Positions 45,022 to 56,619 of a DNA stretch of 64,000 nucleotides are shown here, in pieces. Position 1 is the stretch's first letter; each line of letters starts with the position of its first letter. A program made the translations under genes and the position numbers. The notes below the pieces were generated by a model. That model did not search any database. It was given only the letters and a program-made list of their open reading frames with translations, and was not told the DNA's origin. This DNA is from Catonia carolina (taxonomy: Eukaryota > Arthropoda > Insecta > Hemiptera > Achilidae): NCBI GenBank assembly GCA_035578175.1, contig JAQMRL010000003.1:110325319-110389318 (forward strand), in the 5' to 3' direction.

Positions 45022-45192
45022 GTTTTTTTTTGGTTTAACGTCAGACTGTTCTGCAATTACTGCTAATGCAGACGGTGAAGGATGAAATGATTTTTGCAAC
45101 GTATGAAAATATGCCGTGCCTGAATGGGATTCGAACCCAAGACCGCATGATGGGAGGCGAGCACGTTACCAACTACCCCAATGCGGCCGGCA
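45022..45192 (-). mobile_element. S2 tRNA-derived SINE, full length
   Basis: Inverted copy with B box (ggattcgaaccc on +) and A box region. A possible direct repeat GCAATATTGA (45006-45015, 45190-45199) flanks it imperfectly. Confidence 0.83.
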
Positions 45193-46000
45193 ATATTGAG
45201 CGGAGAATATTGTTGCAGTGAAAAGTGAGGCTTGAACCTAGGACTAACTAGTTGAGTACCACCGTACCACCCCCGGGAGAGGCGACATGGGTGTCGAATC
45301 AAAGTTTGTCCCCGGTTGAACAATATTGGGGAATAATTATATTAAAGCTGTTTTATTTAAAGGAACTTTGTTAAAAGAAATATAATTTAATTATTTAAAC
45401 TTATATATTATTTTAAAAGAACGCAGTTGATAAGATTATGATGAATTCTCTCGCATAATATTAAAATTATAATCTAGTTTTGAATGAAGTTTAAATATCG
45501 AATGAAGTTACATTTTATATAAACGCTGGTATACGCATTCCGCGTATTGCCTTCTGACCGCCTGGCTCGACTAGATGGCTACACACACGCACACACACAA
45601 GCACATAGGCCGACGTATTTTTATAAGTAAGTGGGGCAGTTGTGTCTGTATGTCTCCAACAATAAAACATGTAGTACCAGCAATGTAATCAAGAGTTACG
45701 GTAGGGCTCGGCCCAACCGCTGTTATGAAAATTTCAAATTTAATAATGAACCGAGTTTAAATGAAACCATTTCATTCTATTAAGTGACCGTGGTATAGTT
45801 TTGCGGGAGAATTTTAATGTGAAATAAATGGAAATTTTTGTGAGTGTCAGAATAAAAATGTGGTAGTGATTGTCGGAAAAGCGAAAGTGCGGAGGAAGGG
45901 ATGATTATGTAGGTAAGTAGTACTTATAATTTGAATTGTGGTTGACTCCCAATGAGTTAATTAAATATTTTAGGTTATTGATAATTAATTAGCAATCTAA
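45193..46000. other. Unassigned region with promoter-like and donor-like motifs
   Basis: Contains TATATAAA at 45516-45523 and a strong donor AG|GTAAGT at 45912-45918 on the + strand. No ORF connects them, so a non-coding first exon is possible but unsupported. Confidence 0.25.
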
Positions 46001-47063
<1,063 letters not shown>

Positions 47064-47102
47064 AATATTACGAGTTGATTTATAGTAGCCTACGTAAACT
47101 GA

Positions 47103-48053
47103 AAAATCTGGTGTGAAACTCTCACACAACTTTCTCTTGCCATTGCAAAATATGACCAATATAACCTAACATTAGTGACAAAACATTAGAAATAAACAAA
47201 AAACTAACCTTAAAACACATAACCTTATTTCAATCATGAGTGAAATACACAAAGTGAATGAAATTCAACCTCGTTTGGCTTAAAAATACGGAAAATCACT
47301 CCTTCACGCTAAACAAGGCACTGTAGAGAAAAATGCGCTAAATAAAAATTGTAGATCTTTTAATTTTCTATAAATTTTATTATATACACTTTTGTCGTAA
47401 AATGCATACTAAGGCATCTTAAAAAAATAGATTTTTCACACGTTTTCGTGAGAAAAAAAAACAGGAAATCGATAATTACTGCTAAAATAAGCGTTATACA
47501 AAAGAATGTTGGTAATAAATTTGTTGGTTTTTAAATTCTCTACAACTTTTATTATATAAAGTTTTGCGCTAAAATTTATATTTAAGCTGTAATCTTAAAA
47601 AAACCAATTTCTTTACGTGAAAACAGCCTCACCAAGAATTTCAGCAAATATTACGCCTACCCTAACTTGTAGATAATAAAAAATTGTACAAACCAGGCGA
47701 TTTTTAAAAAAATCGTAGGACCAGTTTTTGAGAAAATCACATTAAAGTAAAAATTACACGAATAAACTACAACTTCCGGTTGACCGATTTCGATGAAAAT
47801 GTTCGTGTCGGGTCCGGTAGTGGTATGTAACTTACGTTTCAAATGTCAAGTTTTTACGATGTTCCGTTCTTGAAATATTCTGGTCACACGCGCGCGCGCG
47901 CACACACACACACACAGACCAATCGTTAAAAACATGTTTTATGGGTTCAGGGTGTCTGAAAACGTGTAGATCCGGTGAAAACTCGATTTCGAAAAATCGA
48001 CATGAAAATAATACTTTCCTTCCTATATGTTCATATAGGCAAGAGAAAGTAAA
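47103..48053 (-). mobile_element. H element copy 19, full length, diverged
   Basis: Complete inverted copy with more substitutions than copy 18 (e.g. caacttccgg, tcacattaaag) and a GC-alternating microsatellite (cgcgcgcgcgcg at 47889). Confidence 0.85.
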
Positions 48054-48065
48054 AATGAAGCCTAT

Positions 48066-48300
48066 TGTGACACTTATCGCAAAGGTCCGTTTCGGGATCT
48101 AGGTAATTAAATAATTAATAGCTACAACTAAAGTTTACAATTTACAAATATTTATTACACCAAAAGATTTACAAAATAAATAATTAAACTAATTATAATT
48201 AAGTAATACAATAAATGACTTAATAATTTACTTAAAATAAATAATAAACAATCAATAACTTAATAATTTACTTAGCACTACTTACAATCAATTTTATAGA
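48066..48300. repeat. R4 dispersed repeat, copy 2
   Basis: Begins TGTGACACTTATCGC and continues with AATTAAACTAATTATAATTAA-type sequence also seen at 52022-52210. The TGTGACA start could be a long terminal repeat edge, but no partner LTR is visible. Confidence 0.5.
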
Positions 48301-48370
48301 ATACACATACAAAATGAAAACTGAATACACAAAACTGAATTTAATATAGATACACAATAACTTTACACGA

Positions 48371-48514
<144 letters not shown>

Positions 48515-48547
48515 CAGTATAACAACACCTCGGAACCGTTAACCTGA

Positions 48548-49486
48548 TATAAAAATTTAGCTCATTTTATTCTGCGTTGACGCTTAATAGTCCTATATTT
48601 TTTATGTTGTTAAAAAACTGCCATGTTGAGGTTGGAAGACAAAAAGACCCTGTTTTTTTGATACCGCAACAAATTTCATGCGTTTAGAGGCGTGTAACTT
48701 GATAAGTATTTGAATGAAAAGTTTGAAATTTTAACTCAATATAGACAATTATATTCTTACAGCGTGTACGAAATTTCAAAATCGTTAGTTATTTAAATTT
48801 TTATTTATTAACAATATTCTGAACCCTTGCTATCTCGGTAACCGCTCGATCGTTCGGCACGGGCAAACTATCATTTTATTCAGCGTAAAAAACTTAGTAC
48901 ACCCACCCCTCGCATTACCCATAGGTAATGCGAGGGGTGGGTGTTACTATCCATGTTGCTAGTTTGTGTACGTGACATCCTGTCGGACTTTCTACCTACT
49001 GTCAGGTAGACAGATTCATGCAAAATGGATAGTAGCGCCCCCCCCCCCACATTACCCATATATTTTTCAAAATTCTAAAAATTCTACCATAACATTGGCT
49101 AATTGATATTTCATGTTAATCTGTACTGTTTTTTACGCTGAATAAAACTATAGTTTGCCCGTGCCGAACGATCGAGCGGTTACCGAGATAGCAAGGGTTC
49201 AGAATATTGTTAATCAATCAAAATTTAAATAACCTACGATTTTTAAATTTCGTACACGATGTAAGAATATACTTGTCTATATTGTGTTAAAATTTCAAAC
49301 TTTTCGGTCAAATACTTATCGAGTTACACGCCTCTAAACGCATCAAATTTGTTGCGGTATCAAAAAACCGGGTCTTTTTGTCTTCTACCCTCAAAATGTC
49401 AATTTTTAAACAATATTAAAAATATAGGACTATTATAGGTAAACGTAGAATAAAATGAGCTAAATTTTGATGTAAGCAAGTTTAAA
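48548..49486. mobile_element. Foldback repeat with ~350-bp arms
   Basis: Arms about 48548-48905 and 49125-49486 are inverted copies (gaacccttgctatctcggta / taccgagatagcaagggttc). The ~220-bp centre holds a second perfect hairpin, ACCCACCCCTCGCATTACCC-ata-complement at 48902-48944, and a C9-type run at 49038. No transposase. Confidence 0.78.
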
Positions 49487-49600
49487 ATCCGACTCATGGT
49501 TTTGGAGATGCAAGGGTTCAAACTTGGGTGTCTACGATAATGAAACCGATAGTAGTAAGAAACTTAAAAATTTCTGGTACGGCTTTTTTTAAAGCTTGGT
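49487..49600. repeat. Inverted copy of the 32.6-kb repeat
   Basis: 49490-49556 is the reverse complement, with few changes, of 32613-32670, linking this foldback to the tandem-repeat relic in Kazal intron 2. Confidence 0.55.
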
Positions 49601-49835
49601 TTTTTACTTTTTCTTGCCCATATGAATATATAGGAACGAAAGTATTGTTTTCATGTCGATTTTTTTAAATCGAGTTTTCACCGAATCTACACGTTTTCAG
49701 ACCCCCTGAACCCAAAAAAACATGTTTTTAGCGATTGGTCTGTGTGTGTGTGAACAGAATATCTCAAGAACAGAACATCTTACGAACTTGAAACTTGAAA
49801 CTTAAGTTACGTACATACCCCTACCGGACCGGACA
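49601..49835 (+). mobile_element. H element copy 20, 3'-truncated
   Basis: 5' region with a nearly absent microsatellite (49738-49752), truncated after ccggaccggacac. Confidence 0.78.
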
Positions 49836-49892
49836 CACTTACTCAGATGATGAGAAAAATTATAGATGAAAATAAGTTGCATAGATAAGACT

Positions 49893-51041
49893 ATTCATTC
49901 TGTTTTTTCTTTGTCATCAGTTTCTCGACTGGTTTGATGCAGTTATCCAATCTTTCTATCTTGCGCAAGTCGTTTCACATCTACATACCTGCAACACCCT
50001 ACATCTTTTGTTATTTGCTTTAAATATTCTAACCTTTTCCTCTCCCTACAATTCACCACTCCTCAATATTACCCTCCATTATTGATAGTGTACGTGGATG
50101 TCTTAAGACATGCCCCACTAGGCATGTTTGGTCAGACGTTTCCATATACAATATAACCTCTTTAATCCGGCATGTTTGGGACTCTAAGCTTACCGGATTA
50201 AAGGGAATTCCGGATTATGGAGGTTATTTATAAAATACAGGAGTCGTAAAAAAATAACACAATTTGCACAAGAAACTTTTACTGTATGTATTTATTATTT
50301 AAACATGGGTTATTTAAACAATATAAATCAATATATAAGTACAGGAGAAATATTAGAATGCATTGTTTAAGTACAGTACATGATGAAATAAATTTGAATA
50401 CAGTATGAAATACAGTACAGTACTGTACTATTCGTGGTTTTTAGCAACAGCACTGGTAGATGGCTGGAAAAAAGATCTAATATCTACTAATCTAATATCT
50501 AATCTAATATCGGATCTAATATCTATACTTGCTTCTTACGACTAGTATTTTTTTTTATTTAAAAAATCATTTTTTATTATATGCAAGTTCATAACTTCGG
50601 CCATACTGTATTGTTTATTTGACTCAGCAAATTTTACAAACGTAAAAAAGCGTACTGAGTTTACAAAGTCAGAGCGTGACGCTTTGTGGCTATTGAGTGT
50701 CGGCGGTAGCTGTCGGGTTGCTCACTTTACAATGTTCATTGTGAAGGCAATTCTATAATTTTTGTCTATTGCCGTTGGTGCCGGATTATAGACAATTCCG
50801 GACTATAGAATGCCGGATTAAGGAGGTTTTACTGTACTTCTCTTTTATCCACTCTAAGAACTTCTAAATTACTATACTTACTTTGTACACCTACCTAATC
50901 TTTAATATTTTCCTATAATAACAAATTTCAAAAGCTTCTATCCTCTTCCTTTCTACAGCCCCTGTCACCCAAGTTTCTCTCCCGTATAATGCTACACACC
51001 AAACATGGTGTTTTAAGAAATTTTTTTATTCTGTACAGGCA
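49893..51041 (-). mobile_element. 5'-truncated LINE (same family as 56.2 kb), split by a Tigger-like element
   Basis: On the - strand it reproduces the 3' end of the 56227-59593 LINE: gagaaactgatgacaaag at 49905-49922 onwards, and again at 50837-51037 (corresponding to LINE ~59135-59345). The interruption is at 50149-50834. Confidence 0.8.
50149..50834. mobile_element. Tigger/pogo-like MITE
   Basis: 686 bp, flanked by TA (50147-50148, 50835-50836), with inverted ends CA(A/G)TA(T/A)AACCTC(T/C)TTAATC followed by CCGG repeats (aatccggcat ... ggattatagacaattccgg). These ends match the known Tigger/pogo pattern CAGT(A)-AACCTC..AATCCGG. No transposase ORF. Confidence 0.82.
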
Positions 51042-51185
51042 TTTTTACTTTCTCTTGCCTATATGAATAGGCTATATAGGAAGGAAAGTATTGTTTTCAT
51101 GTCGATTTTTCGAAATCGAGTTTTCACCGGATCTACACGTTTTCAGACCCCCTGAACCCAAAAAACATGTTTTTAGCGATTGGTC

Positions 51186-51216
<31 letters not shown>

Positions 51217-52017
51217 GCGCGCGCGCGCGCGAACAGAATATCTCAAGAACGGAACATCGTACGAACTTGAAACTTAAAACTTAGGTTACATACCACTACC
51301 GGACCCGACAGGAACATTTTTATCAAAATCGGTCAACCGGAAGTAGTAGTTTCTTCGTATAATTTTTTACTTTTTTGCGATTTTCTCAAAAACTGGTCTT
51401 ACGATTTTTTTTAAAAATCGCTTGCTTTACTAAATTTTTTATTCTCTACAAGATAGGGTAGACGCCATGTTTGCTGAAATTCTTGGTGAGGCTGTTTTCA
51501 GGAAAAAAACATATTTTTTAAGATTACGGATTTAATATGCATTTTAGCGCAAAAATGTATATAACAAAAAAAAAAAAATTTAAAACCCTACAACTTTTAT
51601 TTCAAACATTTTTTTATGTAACGCTTAGTTTAGCGGTTTAGAAATTTTCTGTTTTTTCTCACGAAAACGTGTGAAAACCCGATTTTTTTAAGAATTCAGC
51701 ATGAGTATGCATTTTACGCCAAAAATTTATAAATTATAATAAAATTTATAGGATATTAAAAGATCTACGACTTTTATTTACAGCATTTTCCTCTACAAAG
51801 CCTAGTTTAGCGTGAAAGAGTGATTTTCCGTATTTTAAAGCCAAACTGAGGTTGATTTTCATTTTGCGAATTTCACTCATGATTAAAATAAGTTTATGTT
51901 TATTGAGGTTAGTTTTTTGTTTATTTCTAATGTTGTATTTTACTAATGTTAGGTTATATTGGTCATTATATGCAATGGCAAGAGAAAGTCGTGTGAGCGT
52001 TTCACACCAGATTTTTT
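51042..52017 (+). mobile_element. H element copy 21, full length
   Basis: Complete copy; the microsatellite (51184-51231) ends in GC alternation (gcgtgtgcgcgcgcgcgcg). The first internal unit has an A12 run replacing agttgtagag near 51569. Confidence 0.86.
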
Positions 52018-52021
52018 AATG

Positions 52022-52230
52022 TAATGTGACACTTATCTCTAAGGTCCGTTTCGGGATCCGGGTAAATTAAATAATTAACGCACTGAAGTCTAAATTTACA
52101 ATTAATAAGTTGACTAAAATTTTCAATTAAATTACTTTTATTACAAAACAAACTAATTATAATTAACAAATAACAAGAAATAAACTTAAACAATTTACTA
52201 AATACTGCTTGAGTCGTCCCAGCTCCCTCC
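52022..52230. repeat. R4 dispersed repeat, copy 3
   Basis: Starts TGTGACACTTATCTCTAAGG directly next to the H 3' end, then parallels the 48066 copy for ~190 bp. Confidence 0.5.
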
Positions 52231-52414
52231 GTGTAGTTGCAGGGTGAAGGGTACGGGTGAGGCATATTGAATGAGTGACGCATGCTGGGAGAAAGTTTGT
52301 TCTATTACTCTGAACAAAACATTAGTTTTAAAACTTTCCGTATTTAACATTATTTGTTTGTATTTATTACAATTATTTATTTACATGTTTTGATATAAAA
52401 CGGCAAATTAAATA
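52231..52414. other. Unassigned spacer
   Basis: AT-rich, no feature. Confidence 0.3.
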
Positions 52415-53147
52415 CAGTAGAGTACCGATTTTCCGTGGATCGTTTAACCGGGGTTTGGATTAACCGTGCGATCACTAGAAATTTTATTTTTTTGGTTTAA
52501 CGTCCGACTGTTTTGCAAATTGCTGCTGATGTAGATGGTGAAGGATGAAATGAATTTTTTGTAACGTATGAAAAATCCCATGCCCGAGTGGGATTCGAAC
52601 CCAAGACCGCGTGATGAGAGGCGAGCACGTTACCAACATTGCCAACGCGGCCGGCTAGAAAAATTAAAATCACTAGAAAAATTAATTATGTATGTACTCT
52701 ATAACTTTTACAAATTAAAACTTTTCAACTCCCGACATTTTCGTCATCGTAATTATCACAATTATTGTGATTTACTACGATAATATTGTTCGATTACGAC
52801 AACAATGAGTAGGCACATTAATGTAGACATAAACTAATTTCGTATCGCAGTAAAATGAAACAAAGTAAAATAACAGATTTTTTGTGATATTTTTTTGCTA
52901 CGTAGTTTAAGGTAAGATTTATATAAATTTATGTAGTAAATATTTTTATTTAAATACAATTTGTTTATTTATTTCCGATATCCGATAGTATTAACATGTA
53001 TTAATCAGTAGAATAAAACATACGCGTAACTGGTGGTTTTGTTTATGACGTAGGTGGTCTCGACCGAATTGGGTTGTATTATCCGTGTTTTCCGGTTATC
53101 CGGTATAGTTATCCCCCCAATTACCACGGATAATCGGTATTATACTG
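52415..53147. mobile_element. Second Tigger/pogo-like element, containing S2
   Basis: Ends CAGTAGAGTACCGATTTTCC and the complement of CAGTATAATACCGATTATCC, between TA dinucleotides (52413-52414, 53148-53149). Internal GG(A)TAATCCGG-type subrepeats (attatccgtgttttccggtt) are typical of this group. Carries an S2 SINE. Confidence 0.78.
52485..52656 (-). mobile_element. S2 tRNA-derived SINE, full length
   Basis: Inverted copy nested in the Tigger-like element. CTAGAAA(T/A)TT-like sequence flanks both sides as a possible imperfect target duplication. Confidence 0.82.
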
Positions 53148-53149
53148 TA

Positions 53150-53511
53150 TTATGAATCCGACCGAGTTAATAACTTTGTAGGTATTTCGTAAATTAATGT
53201 GCTGGATGATAAGAATATGTTTTTAGTCTAGTTAGTACACGCTACCACTACAAATGCCTTAAGCTATGAAACACTACTAACTCATTCATTCTCCCACTAC
53301 TGCAACACTGCAACACTACCAACAACGCACTGCATTCCATAACAACTACACAGCTGGGACTCAACCAGTACTACTTACAGAAATAATACAGAATAAATTA
53401 ACAATACGCTTAAACAATAACGCCTGTCGCCTGGCCTATTCCAAACGTAATCGTTAAGCATTACGCGTTTCGCTCGCTTAAACACCGAAAAATCGAGACT
53501 GACCGACATAA
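53150..53511. other. Unassigned spacer
   Basis: CA-rich, with cactactgcaacactgcaac repeats near 53290-53330. No gene. Confidence 0.3.
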
Positions 53512-53603
53512 TTTTTACTTTCTCTTGCCTATATGAATACATAGGAAGGAAAGTATTGTTTTCATGTCGATTTTTCGAAATCGAGTTTTCACCGGATCTA
53601 CAA

Positions 53604-54683
53604 GTATCCTGAATCCTGAATCCTGGTTGAGAGGGCTAAGAAGCCCTATGATGGCGAAATCGTGTTAAGGAACACCTGGTCGCTCGGGGAACAATATAAC
53701 AGAATAATTGCAACCTCAAGAAATTTAGGGGGAATTTTATAGTTTAAATAGGAAATAGGATTCTGGTTCGTGGGACATTGGAACTGGGACTTGAAAGGAG
53801 GTAATTTATTTTTAGAAGTTATTTGTGGAAAATTTAAATTAAGGGACAAGTGGGTTTAAGAGCGGCTCTTTTATTTTATTTTATTTTTCAGTGGCCTTTT
53901 TTCAGTTTTGTGGGAGGTCTATTATCTTGGTGAGGGGAAGGCATGCATTTTACTGAACGTGGACTAAAGGTATAATTTAAGGTAGGGGTTAGTTTATGAT
54001 TTCAGGGGAGACGGAAAGGGTAGAGTTTGGCACAATCACCGGCCTTTTTATCTTCTGAGTGTTTATTAATTTAAAATGGCGGCTCTTTTCACCGTAGTGG
54101 AGTGATTATGCATAGGAACATGGGGACAAAACTACCAACTGGGGGGAGTGAGTCATACAAGTAGGAGGGGCATGGGCAAATAAGAGGAATACAGGGCAGA
54201 ATAAAACTGTGGCAACTCTAAATTTTGTTAAGTGGGTCATACTAAAATTTAGATAAAGTCGTGGAATGGTAATGGGATAGAGAATTCAGGTGGGTGTGGG
54301 CGTCGGTACAAGTCCTGAATGATCTGGGGTCCATCAGTTTTCCCAGCGTCGTGTAGCCGTTTCGAGGTATTGTAAATAAAGTCCTCCATAGAAGGGAAGA
54401 GAAGGTGTTCGTGTATGATGCGATTGGATATAAGATAGTGGAACTGTGTGATGCACCGGAGGACTTTGTTCTGGTATGCTGAAGTACGTCTTTTGTTGGA
54501 CTTGGAGAGAAAGGGCCACCATACCGGTGACCCGTACAAAAGGAAAGGACGTAGGATAGAGGAGTACATCAGAAGTTTCAGTTTTGAGGAGTATGCAGGA
54601 GAGAGGAACAAAGGGATGAGTAAAGCGAACAAGGCCCTACCCTTGCTAAGCTTGCTGTCAATGTGCTGTCGAAGTGTCAATCG
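53604..54683 (-). mobile_element. 5'-truncated LINE relic (jockey/R1-like) in an H element
   Basis: - strand 3' portion with a ~640-bp 3' UTR, ending in TCAGGAT repeats (caggattcaggattcaggat, read on -). The coding part is at 54249-54680. Confidence 0.72.
54249..54680 (-). pseudogene. LINE RT C-terminal fragment
   Basis: 143 residues: LKLLMYSSILRPFLLYGSPVWW, then NKVLRCITQF and MEDFIYNTSKRLHDAG. Y-x-S-x-L-R-P-x-L-x-Y-G-S-P-x-W is the post-RT motif of jockey-type LINEs. A related, more decayed piece is at 61440-61690. No stop codons, but only the C-terminus remains. Confidence 0.75.
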
Positions 54684-54842
54684 TTACTACCGGACCCGAC
54701 ACGAACATTTTCATCAAAATCGGTCAACCGGAAGTAGTAGTTTATTCGTATAATTTTTCACTTTTTTGCGATTTTCTCAAAAACAGGTGCTACGAATTTT
54801 TTTTAAAATCGCCTGGTTTACTCAATTTTTTATGCTCTACAA

Positions 54843-55214
54843 CAGGGGTTCTCAACCTTTCAGGCCCTGTGCCTCCCTTAGTAGACTGACTTTTCGTCAC
54901 GCCTCCCCTGTACTATTGCAGGTAATACAATTAAATATTTGGTAACTTTTTACAAAATGTTTAATACTACCTTCAATACATTTTTCAACATATAGTCAAA
55001 TCACAGAACCAAAAAACTTAAAATATAATTGTTTACGAAATCTTCAAACTCTAACATTGAGTGTTGTACAATAAAATAATGGTGTTTGAAATATAAAAGC
55101 AGGAACTAACCTGGGTTAATCATAGCTTTTTTTCTATTCTAATATGATGACGCCTCCCTTGAAAATTTTCTACGCCCCCCCAGGGGGGCGCGCCCCCCAG
55201 GTTGAGAACCCCTG
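54843..55214. mobile_element. hAT MITE with 8-bp target-site duplication
   Basis: 372-bp element with terminal inverted repeats CAGGGGTTCTCAACCT and AGGTTGAGAACCCCTG, flanked by CTCTACAA (54835-54842, 55215-55222), which is H-element sequence. The 8-bp duplication and the CAGKGGTTCTCAACCT ends are diagnostic of hAT elements; the target fits nnnTAnnn. No transposase. Confidence 0.93.
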
Positions 55215-55414
55215 CTCTACAAGATAGGGTAGGCGCCATGTTTGTTGAAATTCTTAGTGAAGCTGTTTTTACGTAAAAATGTTTTTTTAAGATTGCGGCT
55301 TTAATATGCATTTAGCGCAAAAATTTATATAATAAAAAATGTACACAATTTAAAATCCTACAACTTTTATTTTAAACATTTTTTTGTATAAGGCTTAGTG
55401 TTTCACACCAGATT

Positions 55415-56214
55415 GTTTTACTAATTCTCGGAAAGCACTATTTATTACTCTTATTATTTGCGTTAACATTTTTAATCTCTCGGTCTTTCTCGAAAATTCT
55501 CGAACCCACATTCCCTTTACATTGTCACAGAGTTTTAACCTCTTTTTTTATCCGAGGCGACGAGAAGAACTCACGTTCACTCCTTACGATGGGGGAAGTA
55601 GTGTTGGACTCAATTTGAGGCGTCCTCGTCCAGCCCCAAGGAGGCCGCAACCGCCTACCAACAAAAAACCCGCCGCCTGGCCACTTGATCCGACATCAGC
55701 AAAGACCCTCCACCACCCTTGAAACTGTTTATATAATACTAGAAGGGAAATTTCGGGTTAAAAAATTTACATACTGTCAGCGGGGCGTGGAAGGGAACCG
55801 TAGCCTAATTCCCCTCTCGCTGTCACTGACCAACACTCACTCTCTCACATTCATTCATCTCTTTCATCACTAGCTCAGGAAATTAGTGTTCTTACCTTAC
55901 TGATGGTTAGTCACGAAATGAACTTAGTTTGTGACGAAGTGTAAGAAGGGAACAATTTACTGCGCATGCCCAGTTTCTCTATTACAATCCCAAAAACATA
56001 CTGGCACTCATAATTCATTGGAATTGAACACAGCCCTTATTTTATTAGGCGACGAGTAAAACAGGAAATACTGTTTTGATTTGGCTATTCTGTTTTTACG
56101 CATGAGGCTACATTTATACAAATTAAAGTATTTTAATTCGTTTAAACTCAGTTTTTTTTCATTTTAATTTTTGATATTTTATTCATCATTCTGTAGTGTT
56201 GTTATAAATTAGTT
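55415..56214. other. Unassigned region with a GC-rich open segment
   Basis: 55540-55723 is GC-richer and open in one + frame (REELTFTPYDGGSSVGLNLR, then RPRPAPRRPQPP, stop at 55723), preceded by a pyrimidine tract. It lacks a good acceptor and any partner exon. Around 55892 on the - strand AAG|GTAAGA resembles a donor. No gene can be asserted. Confidence 0.3.
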
Positions 56215-56619
56215 ATCTGAGTATTAGTTATCAGGCTATAAAGGGCTTCTGTCGTCAACTGGAAGGAGACCCCTTAATTCCTTTTACAAAAGGCTTAAGG
56301 GAACCAGCCGGGATAGAAGGCTAGTGTCCTATCCATACATTCACGTTGTGTGGCCTGTTAGTAACCATGTGACCGCTCATCAGCACGATAACCGGCTCAT
56401 GGTGAACGGAACTGGAAGGGCTGCCCATTCCACCCTGGCAGACGGTGGCTTGGGGCACTCAGTCTGCCAACCAAAAAGCTGAAAGCAACAGTAAACTACA
56501 GCTTTTTCTGTCTGACTAGAATTATCGTAAGGAAACTCCTTCATGTATGATTCTGGTTAGGCTTACTTAGTATATGCAGATCTTCAAGAACTTCGAGAAC
56601 TTCAAAATATGAAAAATTT

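Larger units (their letters stand above)
53512..55414 (+). mobile_element. H element copy 22, carrying LINE and hAT insertions
   Basis: 5' end at 53512-53605, resumption at 54684 (ttactaccggacccgacacg) and 3' end gtttcacaccagatt at 55398-55412. The block between cggatctac and cataccac is missing, so the LINE relic replaced rather than merely split it. The second internal unit is deleted (aggcttag|tgtttcac). Confidence 0.8.

Noticed and set aside
45516..45918. TATATAAA followed by a GTAAGT donor as a first exon
   Set aside because: No coding frame or acceptor partner could be found, and both motifs are common by chance in AT-rich DNA.
48066..48300. A solo LTR
   Set aside because: Only the left TGTGACA edge resembles an LTR; no matching CA end, direct repeat or second LTR was found, so it is listed as an unclassified repeat.
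55522..55723. GC-rich frame REELTFTPYDGGSSVGLNLR as an exon
   Set aside because: No good acceptor (ccGAG only), no partner exon and no recognised domain; kept only as an unassigned segment.
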